Positions 26,373 to 33,715 of a stretch of 64,000 nt of DNA are shown piece by piece. Position 1 is the stretch's first letter; the number at the start of each line of letters is the position of its first letter. The position numbers and the translations under genes were made by a program. Under the pieces are notes generated by a model. That model saw only the letters and a list, made by a program, of their open reading frames with translations, did no database searches and was not told where the DNA came from. Origin of the DNA: Flavobacteriaceae bacterium UBA7302 (GTDB lineage Bacteria > Bacteroidota > Bacteroidia > Flavobacteriales > Flavobacteriaceae); the NCBI GenBank assembly GCA_002471825.1, contig DKQS01000007.1:62001-126000 (forward strand), in the 5' to 3' direction.

Positions 26373-26389
26373 TAAAAATACTATTTTTG
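26373..26389. promoter_or_regulatory. Divergent -7 boxes for the methyltransferase and tamL
   Basis: TATTTTTG on the plus strand (26382-26389, exact) faces tamL. TATTTTTA on the minus strand (26373-26380, 7 of 8) faces the methyltransferase. The two boxes are back to back. Confidence 0.5.
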
Positions 26390-26411
26390 AAGTGTTAGCC
26401 ACATGGATTTG

Positions 26412-28904
26412 ATGAAAAAAACATTTTTTTACCTACTACTTATATCATTTCTATCTGCTTGTAATTCGGTGAAGCATGTGGCTGATAACGAGTTTTTGCT
26501 TCGTGAAAATATCATTCTTGTTGACTCCACAAAGAACACCGAATACGACCTTGACCGATATATTCTTCAAAAGCCTAATTCGCGATTTCTTGGTATCCCA
26601 TTCGGACTGTATATGCGGAATTTGGGTAATCCAGATAAACCGAAAACACCCAGTGAATGGGGTAAAAAAAATCCGAAGACTTACAATTTTATAAAAGGCT
26701 TGTTTTCAGAGAAACAGAGTATTGCCTTTGCCAGATCATTTATAAATCTAAACAACTGGTACTTGAGTTTTGACGAGCCAAGACTGGTTGACAATTCCAA
26801 GGTAAAAAGAGGTGCAGAAAATCTTTCTGCCTATTTCAAAACTCAGGGATACTTCAAATCCAAAGTAAATACCAAGATTAATAGAGATTCAACAACAAAA
26901 AAGGCAAGGGTTACGTATTCGGTGACGCGAGGCAAACCTACCTTCTTGGATACGATTTCCATAGATATCAAATCAGAAGTTCTTGATTCGATCTACAAGA
27001 ATTCAGGAGTTACTAGTCTGTTAAAATCGGGAGATCAATACAAAGATGAAACCTTCCGAAAAGAGGCTAAAAATGTTGTAAAGTTATTTCGTAACAATGG
27101 TATCTATCATTTTACCGAATCGGCTTTAGGTTTTTATGTGGACTCAACTCGAGAAGATTATAAAACCAATGTGGACTTTATCATTTCCTCAAATCGTTTG
27201 TTTGAAAAGGATGGTGAGTACATCGAAAAGCCGTTCAATATTCACACGGTCAAAAAAGTGAATGTTTACACCGACTATACTTTTAACCAACGAAATAGTC
27301 AGGTTCAAGATTCGGCGACATACAACAACATCAACTTTTATTCCTTCGGGAAATTAAAATACAATCCGAAGTTTTTATCCGAAGCCATCTTTTTAAAACC
27401 CAACAGCACTTATAAGGATACACTCAGAATCCTTACCAGAAGGCATATCAAGTCCTTAAAGAATTTTAAAAGTACCAACATCAAATTTTCGCCTTATCAA
27501 AACAAAGACGATGAATTGATTATGGATGTATTCCTCACTCCCACTGAAAAATACACCCTCGGATTTGAGACCGAATTGACCCATTCAAACATTCGAAACA
27601 TTGGTGCCTCAGGAAAATTTTCGATCACCAACAGAAACGCATTCAAGGGGAGCGAATTGTTCAAATTGTCTTTTCTAGGTTCTTGGTTCAATTCGAACGT
27701 CGGCCCTGGTTGGGAATTGGGTACGGACGCATCCATAGAAATCCCAAGATTCGTGGCACCCTTTGGTCTAAATAAATTGGTGCCGAAACGAATGTCTCCG
27801 CGAACGTTGTTTTCTGTGGGTACCAGTCTTCAAAAGAATATTGGATTAGACCGACAGACCTTTACTTTTTTGTCTGATTACAAATGGAATTATAATGAGA
27901 AGAAGACCATTCAGTTGGAAATTTTCAACACCCAGTATGTACGGAACATCAACGTCGGTAGATACTTTGATATTTATCGATCAGAATTCAATTCGTTAAA
28001 TGCCGTAGGAAGAGCTTTTAATAACGATCCAAATTTTGCCCTGCCAAATGACGATACCAAGTTCGATACCACTGTCAACTTGATGAATACCGTTCTAGCA
28101 GACACCAACTTTGCGCAAAGCAATCCCACTGAATACAATACAAACGCCAATATCTTAAATCGATTCAACATTATTACGTCGGATTTCTTAATTCCGATTA
28201 TTGCCTATTCTTTTACTTACAATAGCAAAACGGATTTTCGAGATACCGATTTCTCTTTTTTCAAAGTTAGACTAGCCAATTCAGGGAATGTTCTTGGGCT
28301 GCTTTCCAACAGTACCAGTGCCAACAATAAAAAAACGGTGTTCAATATTCCTTTAGCACAGTACTTCAAAACTGATATCGAATACAAAAAGTTCTGGAGT
28401 TTGGGTGAATCTTCTGTATTAGGTTTTCGAAGTTTTGTCGGAGCCATTTTTACTTACGATAATTCAGATATTCCGTTTATCAAAAGTTACTTTGCCGGAG
28501 GTTCAAACGATATTCGAGCATGGCAAACCTATGAGCTTGGACCTGGAAGTCGAAACAGTGGCCTCGAGTTTAACATTGGTAGTTTCAAATTCCTAACAAG
28601 TGCTGAATATCGATTTGATGTGTTAGGCAAACTGAAAGGAGCACTTTTTGTGGACGCCGGTAATATTTGGGACATCACTGGGTCTAGTTTAGTGGATGAA
28701 GCTTCAAGGTTCAAAGGGTTGGATTCGTTGAGTGAAGTTGCTGTAGGATCCGGTTTTGGGGCCAGGGTCGATTTTAGCTTTTTGGTTGTGCGTCTAGATG
28801 TCGGATTTAAGACTTACGAACCCTACCTTCCTAGCAATCGTTGGTTCTCGAATTTTAATTTTTCAAATGCCGTTTACAACATCGGTATCAACTACCCTTT
28901 CTAG
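26412..28904 (+). CDS. tamL: TamL-like lipidated BamA/TamA-family outer-membrane protein
   Basis: 830 residues. Lipoprotein signal MKKTFFYLLLISFLSAC (Cys17); an ATG 9 bases earlier is possible but puts Asp in the signal. POTRA-like domains fill the first half (VTYSVTRGKPTFLDTISIDI; FNIHTVKKVNVYTDYTF). A C-terminal Omp85 barrel ends in NAVYNIGINYPF, with the family motif FFAGG-type loop (KSYFAGGSNDIRAWQTYELG). Lipidation sets TamL apart from BamA and is known in Bacteroidota. It should help assemble outer-membrane proteins, probably with TamB. Its neighbourhood (porT, SpoU methyltransferase) matches other Flavobacteriia. Confidence 0.88.
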   Translation: MKKTFFYLLLISFLSACNSVKHVADNEFLLRENIILVDSTKNTEYDLDRYILQKPNSRFLGIPFGLYMRNLGNPDKPKTPSEWGKKNPKTYNFIKGLFSEKQSIAFARSFINLNNWYLSFDEPRLVDNSKVKRGAENLSAYFKTQGYFKSKVNTKINRDSTTKKARVTYSVTRGKPTFLDTISIDIKSEVLDSIYKNSGVTSLLKSGDQYKDETFRKEAKNVVKLFRNNGIYHFTESALGFYVDSTREDYKTNVDFIISSNRLFEKDGEYIEKPFNIHTVKKVNVYTDYTFNQRNSQVQDSATYNNINFYSFGKLKYNPKFLSEAIFLKPNSTYKDTLRILTRRHIKSLKNFKSTNIKFSPYQNKDDELIMDVFLTPTEKYTLGFETELTHSNIRNIGASGKFSITNRNAFKGSELFKLSFLGSWFNSNVGPGWELGTDASIEIPRFVAPFGLNKLVPKRMSPRTLFSVGTSLQKNIGLDRQTFTFLSDYKWNYNEKKTIQLEIFNTQYVRNINVGRYFDIYRSEFNSLNAVGRAFNNDPNFALPNDDTKFDTTVNLMNTVLADTNFAQSNPTEYNTNANILNRFNIITSDFLIPIIAYSFTYNSKTDFRDTDFSFFKVRLANSGNVLGLLSNSTSANNKKTVFNIPLAQYFKTDIEYKKFWSLGESSVLGFRSFVGAIFTYDNSDIPFIKSYFAGGSNDIRAWQTYELGPGSRNSGLEFNIGSFKFLTSAEYRFDVLGKLKGALFVDAGNIWDITGSSLVDEASRFKGLDSLSEVAVGSGFGARVDFSFLVVRLDVGFKTYEPYLPSNRWFSNFNFSNAVYNIGINYPF

Positions 28905-28960
28905 AGCAATTTCAGTACATCGTTTTCGCTAATTTCTTAGTAAAAAATGATGTAAAATCT

Positions 28961-28968
28961 TATATTTG
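28961..28968 (+). promoter_or_regulatory. -7 box for fba
   Basis: TATATTTG, exact match, 38 bases before the start codon. Confidence 0.6.
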
Positions 28969-29006
28969 ATTACATTTGAATAGAATTAAATTTAAAAAAA
29001 TAATCA

Positions 29007-30074
29007 ATGAGCCATTCGATTAAACCAGGTGTTGCAACAGGTGATGAAGTGCAACAAATCTTCAAATTAGCGAAAGAAAAGAGCTTTGCACTTCCTGCGG
29101 TTAACGTAGTAGGATCAAACTCAATCAATACAGTTTTAGAAACTGCCAAAGAATTAAATTCTCCAGTAATCATTCAGTTTTCGAACGGAGGAGCACAATT
29201 CAATGCTGGAAAAGGGTTGTCTAATGAAAATCAAAAAGCGGCAATTGCTGGTGCAGTGGCTGGAGCAAGACATATTCATGAACTGGCTAAAGCCTATGGT
29301 GTTCCAGTAATCCTTCACACAGACCACTGTGCGAAGAAATTACTTCCTTGGATTGACGGAATGCTAGATGCATCCGAGAAGCATTTTGCTGAAACAGGAA
29401 AACCACTTTTTAGCTCTCACATGATAGATCTTTCAGAAGAGCCAATTGAAGAGAATATTGAAATCTGTAAGTCTTACTTGGAAAGAATGAGTAAGATGGG
29501 CATGACCTTAGAAATTGAATTAGGGGTTACCGGTGGTGAAGAAGACGGAGTAGACAATACAGACGTTGATGCTTCCAAGTTATATACACAACCAGAAGAA
29601 GTTGCTTATGCCTTTGAAGAACTCATGGAAGTATCTCCAAAGTTTACCGTTGCTGCGGCTTTTGGTAATGTTCACGGAGTATATAAACCAGGAAATGTGA
29701 AGTTGACTCCAAAAATCTTAAAGAATTCTCAGGAATTTGTCTCTGAAAAATTTGGAGTACCACACAACACGATTGATTTCGTATTCCACGGAGGTTCTGG
29801 ATCTACACTAGAAGAAATCAGGGAAGCCATCGGATATGGTGTGATTAAGATGAATATCGATACGGACTTGCAGTTCGCTTTTACGGAAGGAATTAGAGAT
29901 TACATGCAAGAAAAAGCTGATTATTTGGCTAGTCAAATTGGTAATCCAGATGGTGCTGATGTACCAAATAAAAAATACTACGATCCACGTAAATGGTTGC
30001 GTTTGGGTGAGGCAACATTAAAAACAAGGTTGATCCAAGCCTTTGAAGACCTCAACAACGTAAACACCTTATAA
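29007..30074 (+). CDS. fbaA: Class II fructose-bisphosphate aldolase
   Basis: 355 residues, the length of the long (type A) class II enzymes. Zinc and catalytic segments are visible: VILHTDHCAKKLLPW (zinc His and catalytic Asp), LEIELGVTGGEEDGVDN, AAFGNVHGVYKPGN and DFVFHGGSGSTLEEI. It cleaves fructose-1,6-bisphosphate in glycolysis or makes it in gluconeogenesis. Monocistronic, with its own promoter and terminator. Confidence 0.97.
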   Translation: MSHSIKPGVATGDEVQQIFKLAKEKSFALPAVNVVGSNSINTVLETAKELNSPVIIQFSNGGAQFNAGKGLSNENQKAAIAGAVAGARHIHELAKAYGVPVILHTDHCAKKLLPWIDGMLDASEKHFAETGKPLFSSHMIDLSEEPIEENIEICKSYLERMSKMGMTLEIELGVTGGEEDGVDNTDVDASKLYTQPEEVAYAFEELMEVSPKFTVAAAFGNVHGVYKPGNVKLTPKILKNSQEFVSEKFGVPHNTIDFVFHGGSGSTLEEIREAIGYGVIKMNIDTDLQFAFTEGIRDYMQEKADYLASQIGNPDGADVPNKKYYDPRKWLRLGEATLKTRLIQAFEDLNNVNTL

Positions 30075-30089
30075 AAAGAACGAGAAGCG

Positions 30090-30122
30090 AAACCACTTTG
30101 AGCAATCAGAGTGGTTTTTTTG
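30090..30122 (+). terminator. Terminator after fba
   Basis: AAACCACTTTGA / TCAGAGTGGTTT with one G-T pair, GCAA tetraloop, T-run. Confidence 0.9.
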
Positions 30123-30153
30123 TCTCAGTATTTCTAAAAAACTTATACATTTG
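30119..30153 (+). promoter_or_regulatory. accD promoter
   Basis: TTTG (30119-30122), 23-base spacer, TACATTTG (30146-30153, exact). The -33 element overlaps the T-run of the fba terminator. Confidence 0.5.
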
Positions 30154-30196
30154 TATTGCTTTATTGTAAGCAAACAAACAACTAAAATTTACTTTC

Positions 30197-31057
30197 ATGA
30201 CAGCTTGGTTCAAACGCAAGGATAAAGGAATTCAAACGGCTACAGAAGATAAGAAAGACACTCCCAAAGGGCTATGGTATAAGACGCCAAGTGGCAAAAT
30301 CATAGATACGGATGAGTTAAAAGCAAATCTTTATGTTAGTCCGGAAGACGGTTACCACGTGAAAATTGGAAGTAAGGAATACTTCGAAATCTTTTTTGAC
30401 GATAACAAGTTTGAAGAATTGGATGCTAAAATGGTTTCGAAAGATCCATTAAAGTTTGAGGATACCAAAAAATATCCAGATCGTGTGAAGCAAGTTCAAA
30501 AGAAAACCAATTTAAAAGATGCCATCCGTACTGCTGTTGGTAAGAGTATGGGTAGGGATGTTGTTATTGCTGCAATGGATTTCTCTTTTATTGGTGGATC
30601 GATGGGATCTGTGGTTGGTGAGAAAATTGCCAGAGCCATTGAACATGCCATCCAAAACAAACTACCTTTTGTATTGATCTCCAAATCAGGGGGAGCAAGA
30701 ATGATGGAAGCTTCATTGTCATTGATGCAATTGGTAAAAACTTCATCAAAATTGGCGCAATTAGCGGAAGCTAAATTACCTTATGTGTCGATTTGTACCG
30801 ACCCAACTTTTGGTGGTGCAACAGCTTCTTTCTCTATGTTAGGAGATATCAATGTTGCCGAGCCAGGGGCCTTAATCGGTTTTGCGGGACCAAGAGTTGT
30901 AAAAGACACAACCGGGAAAGATTTACCTCCAGGATTCCAACGTTCTGAATTTATTTTAGAACACGGATTCTTAGATGCAATTTTCGAAAGAAGAGAATTG
31001 AAACAGAAAGTAAATCTGTATATCGATTTGATTCTTAACAGACCTGTTCGTAACTAA
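30197..31057 (+). CDS. accD: Acetyl-CoA carboxylase carboxyltransferase subunit beta, lacking zinc-ribbon cysteines
   Basis: 286 residues with the crotonase-fold carboxyltransferase core: FIGGSMGSVVGEKIARAIEH, ISKSGGARMMEASLSLMQL and DPTFGGATASFSMLGDI. It forms, with AccA, the enzyme that moves CO2 from biotin to acetyl-CoA for fatty acid synthesis. The N-terminal region that in E. coli is a four-cysteine zinc ribbon reads KTPSGKIID...LYVSPEDGYH: Thr30, Ser48 and Asp51 stand where cysteines would be, and one site is lost in a deletion. Length and alignment are otherwise normal, so this is not a broken gene. Confidence 0.96.
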   Translation: MTAWFKRKDKGIQTATEDKKDTPKGLWYKTPSGKIIDTDELKANLYVSPEDGYHVKIGSKEYFEIFFDDNKFEELDAKMVSKDPLKFEDTKKYPDRVKQVQKKTNLKDAIRTAVGKSMGRDVVIAAMDFSFIGGSMGSVVGEKIARAIEHAIQNKLPFVLISKSGGARMMEASLSLMQLVKTSSKLAQLAEAKLPYVSICTDPTFGGATASFSMLGDINVAEPGALIGFAGPRVVKDTTGKDLPPGFQRSEFILEHGFLDAIFERRELKQKVNLYIDLILNRPVRN

Positions 31058-31097
31058 TTTTTCAAGAAAAATTCATTTTCTGTAAGGTTTTCTTAAT

Positions 31098-31125
31098 GTG
31101 ACGACCAACTTATTGAAGTTGTCAC
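31098..31125 (+). promoter_or_regulatory. Hairpin abutting the start of the barrel/DUF3179 pair
   Basis: GTGAC (31098-31102), bulge GACC, AACTT (31107-31111), loop ATTG, AAGTT, GTCAC (31121-31125): 10 paired bases ending 1 base before the ATG at 31127. It covers where a ribosome would land, so it may control translation or be a protein-binding palindrome. Confidence 0.5.
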
Positions 31126-31126
31126 A

Positions 31127-32092
31127 ATGAAATTACTTTATTCATTTGTTATTGCGATCATTGTATTGCAAAGCTCTTATTCCCAGACCTGTTGCTCTGG
31201 AGGTGTTCCGCTATCCAACAACATCGGACTTCCTATTCTCGAAAAAGGAAGTATTCAACTCGGAATATTCTATGATTACAATCATCTGAATACCCTTCAA
31301 AGAGGCATCGACAAATTGGACGACGCTTCGCGTATCCGAATTACACATTCTACCTTGCTTAACTTAGGCTATAGTATTACCGACAACTTTTCAGTAGAAG
31401 GCCTCTTTACTTGGGTCAATCAACGAAGGAGAATCAATCAATTCGGAAACTCAAACTTTGAGCAAACCTATGGTGCAGGAGATGCCATACTGATTGGAAA
31501 ATATAGATTACTAAATACAGGATTGAGCGAATGGTCCCTCGGATTCGGATTTAAAGCTCCCTTAGGTTCTACCACCAAAGTCAATAGTCAAGGATTTTTA
31601 ATTGTTGCAGATCTCCAACCTGGAAGTGGTGCCTTCGACTATATTCTGATGTCCTCCTATTCCACAACTTTTCGGTTTCGAAGATCTTTGACAGCTTCTT
31701 CTCGATTGATCTACAGAATGACAGGTGAAAACGATGGTTATTTAGGGTCAAGTATTTACGAATTTGGCGACGAACTACAGTTTTTCTTAACCCTTTCCGA
31801 TCAATTTTTGGTGGGAAGATCCATTGTTTCTCCTTCACTATCTTTAAAGTACCGTAACGTGGTAAAAGATCGAATCAATCAGGTTGAACTGGAGAATACA
31901 GGTGGTAATTGGTTATTTTTAATACCGAATTTTGGCATCAACTTAAGTCCCTCCGTTACTTTTTCAACGAATATTGAAGTCCCTATTTATGCCAATGTCA
32001 AGGGAACCCAACTTACACCGACCTTTCGGGTAAATACAGGTTTTTCCATTACACTAAACACAAAGAATAATTTAAACAAGATCATCCAATGA
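31127..32092 (+). CDS. Outer-membrane beta-barrel protein of unknown function
   Basis: 321 residues with a signal peptide (to about residue 19, YSQ) and then TCCSGGVPLSNNIGLP, a Cys-Cys start to the mature protein. The remainder shows about 12 amphipathic strands (IQLGIFYDYNHL; LLNLGYSITDNFSVEGLFTW; WSLGFGFKAPLG), a pattern of small transporter-like barrels. It overlaps the following DUF3179 lipoprotein gene by 4 bases (ATGA), so the two are translationally coupled and probably act together at the outer membrane. I do not recognise a substrate. Confidence 0.75.
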   Translation: MKLLYSFVIAIIVLQSSYSQTCCSGGVPLSNNIGLPILEKGSIQLGIFYDYNHLNTLQRGIDKLDDASRIRITHSTLLNLGYSITDNFSVEGLFTWVNQRRRINQFGNSNFEQTYGAGDAILIGKYRLLNTGLSEWSLGFGFKAPLGSTTKVNSQGFLIVADLQPGSGAFDYILMSSYSTTFRFRRSLTASSRLIYRMTGENDGYLGSSIYEFGDELQFFLTLSDQFLVGRSIVSPSLSLKYRNVVKDRINQVELENTGGNWLFLIPNFGINLSPSVTFSTNIEVPIYANVKGTQLTPTFRVNTGFSITLNTKNNLNKIIQ

Positions 32093-33213
32093 AAATAAAA
32101 ATAGCAATCATCGTATCGTTACTATGCCTGATGGGATGTTCTTCACCGGAACAAGAAATTGCATCAAATTCAAGTGCGAATAACAACAGCTCAAATTCAG
32201 GAAATAACGGAAATTCAAATCCTGTTAATTACAACTTTTGGTCCATCCCAAAAAGTGAAGTATATGATGGCGGCGTTGGCCGAGATGGCATTCCGGCCAT
32301 CGAAGATCCCTTATTTTATGACCATGATGACAACCGAATAGACACCTACATGTTTGATGATGATTTGGTGGTGGGTATGGTTGTAGGTGATGATGCAAGA
32401 GCCTACCCACATCGAATTCTTGATTGGCACGAAATTGTAAATGATCGTTTTGATAACAACGGTCAAAGCCTTACCGTTACCATTAATTATTGTCCGCTTA
32501 CAGGAACGGCCTTTGGATGGAAAGGAGCTTTTCAAGGAATGGATACCACTTTTGGAGTATCGGGGTTGCTTTACAATACCAACCTCATCATGTATGATCG
32601 TCAAACCCAAAGTCATTGGGCACAGATGAAGCTGGAATGTGTGAATGGAGAAAAATTGGGGGTTCCAGTAGAAACGGTTACTATTTTTGAAACTACTTGG
32701 GCAACTTGGAAAAAGCTATATCCGCAATCAAAAATACTCTCCAATACACAAAGCATCCAGCGAAATTATGATGAATATCCTTATGGAATTTACAGAGATA
32801 TTGACGATTTCTTTTTATTTCCGGTAAGCCGTATCAACAATGCATTACCTTTGAAAGAACGAGTTCTCGCCATTTTGGGAGATACTCATGCTAAGGCATA
32901 TCGATTCGAAAGCTTCGGTCAAGGAAAGGTTCTCAAAGATCAGTTTAACGGACAAAATCTCATCATTTTTGGCAACCCAGCGATGATGACAGCTTTTGCG
33001 TTACCAGCAACCATGACCGACACCACATTTACCTTTGATTTTGACCCAAATCTTTACACGCATTTTACAGATTCTAAAGGAAACAAATGGAACTTATTGG
33101 GTAAGGTCATTGAGGGTCCAAACAAAGGTTTTCAATTGACTCAGGTGAAATCGGTGATGAGCTATTGGTTCAATATTGGAGCCTTTTATGAGAACCCAGC
33201 CATCTTCAATTAA
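32089..33213 (+). CDS. DUF3179-family lipoprotein
   Basis: 374 residues. Lipoprotein signal with LMGC (Cys17), an Asn/Ser-rich linker (about 25-48), then the DUF3179 domain with its signature blocks: GRDGIPAIEDPLF, ARAYPHRILDWHEIVND, VTINYCPLTGTAFGW (a conserved Cys) and FGVSGLLYNTNLIMYDRQT, plus IFGNPAMMTAFALP. The family is widespread but its role is unknown. Conserved Cys, His and Asp residues suggest an enzyme or metal site. It shares a message with the barrel protein directly upstream. Confidence 0.9.
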   Translation: MKIKIAIIVSLLCLMGCSSPEQEIASNSSANNNSSNSGNNGNSNPVNYNFWSIPKSEVYDGGVGRDGIPAIEDPLFYDHDDNRIDTYMFDDDLVVGMVVGDDARAYPHRILDWHEIVNDRFDNNGQSLTVTINYCPLTGTAFGWKGAFQGMDTTFGVSGLLYNTNLIMYDRQTQSHWAQMKLECVNGEKLGVPVETVTIFETTWATWKKLYPQSKILSNTQSIQRNYDEYPYGIYRDIDDFFLFPVSRINNALPLKERVLAILGDTHAKAYRFESFGQGKVLKDQFNGQNLIIFGNPAMMTAFALPATMTDTTFTFDFDPNLYTHFTDSKGNKWNLLGKVIEGPNKGFQLTQVKSVMSYWFNIGAFYENPAIFN

Positions 33214-33251
33214 TATTCCTCATAATCAATCAGATATCTAGAAAATAGTTA

Positions 33252-33259
33252 TATATTTG
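33252..33259 (+). promoter_or_regulatory. -7 box for rpsO
   Basis: TATATTTG, exact match. Expected start near 33265 gives a leader of about 50 bases with a hairpin. Confidence 0.6.
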
Positions 33260-33265
33260 CATGCT

Positions 33266-33282
33266 CAATGAGAAAATCATTG
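33266..33282 (+). promoter_or_regulatory. Hairpin in rpsO leader (possible S15 autoregulation site)
   Basis: Perfect 6-base stem CAATGA / TCATTG with loop GAAAA, at the 5' end of the predicted leader. S15 represses its own mRNA in several bacteria through unrelated leader structures; this is a candidate only. Confidence 0.35.
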
Positions 33283-33314
33283 AAATACATAAAAATCATT
33301 TTAATAATATTGGC

Positions 33315-33584
33315 ATGTACTTAACAAAAGAAATTAAAGAAAACATTTTTGAAAAGCACGGTAAAGGTAAGACCGATACTGGATCTGCTGAGGGACAAAT
33401 CGCGTTATTTACGCACAGAATTAACCATTTAACAAGTCACTTGAAAAACAATCGTAAAGATTATAATACAGAGCGTTCGTTAGTTAAAATGGTAGGGAAG
33501 CGTAGAAGCCTTTTAGATTACCTTAAAAGAAAAGATATCGAGCGATATCGTGCAATCATTAAAGAATTAGGAATTAGAAAGTAA
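33315..33584 (+). CDS. rpsO: 30S ribosomal protein S15
   Basis: 89 residues from the ATG at 33315, the standard S15 length (MYLTKEIKENIFEKHGKGKT); in-frame upstream codons exist but lie in the leader. Family blocks are DTGSAEGQIALFTHRINHLT and GKRRSLLDYLKRKDIERYRA. S15 nucleates the central domain of 16S rRNA. It is followed by a terminator and then pnp, the classical rpsO-pnp order. Confidence 0.98.
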   Translation: MYLTKEIKENIFEKHGKGKTDTGSAEGQIALFTHRINHLTSHLKNNRKDYNTERSLVKMVGKRRSLLDYLKRKDIERYRAIIKELGIRK

Positions 33585-33591
33585 TTCCATC

Positions 33592-33619
33592 AAAAGAGGC
33601 TTTCATTGCCTCTTTTTTA
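33592..33619 (+). terminator. Terminator after rpsO
   Basis: AAAAGAGGC / GCCTCTTTT stem, 7-base loop, T-run. Sits between rpsO and pnp. Confidence 0.9.
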
Positions 33620-33715
33620 TTTTTCATCATTCGATGATTTCTAAAAATTCTATTGGATAATAACTACAACTACACAACAACAACAATTAGTTATTAATTA
33701 AAGAATTAGAATTTT

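Noticed and set aside
33261..33314. 18-codon upstream extension of S15
   Set aside because: It would start 2 bases after the -7 box and precedes the family's standard first residues; it belongs to the leader.
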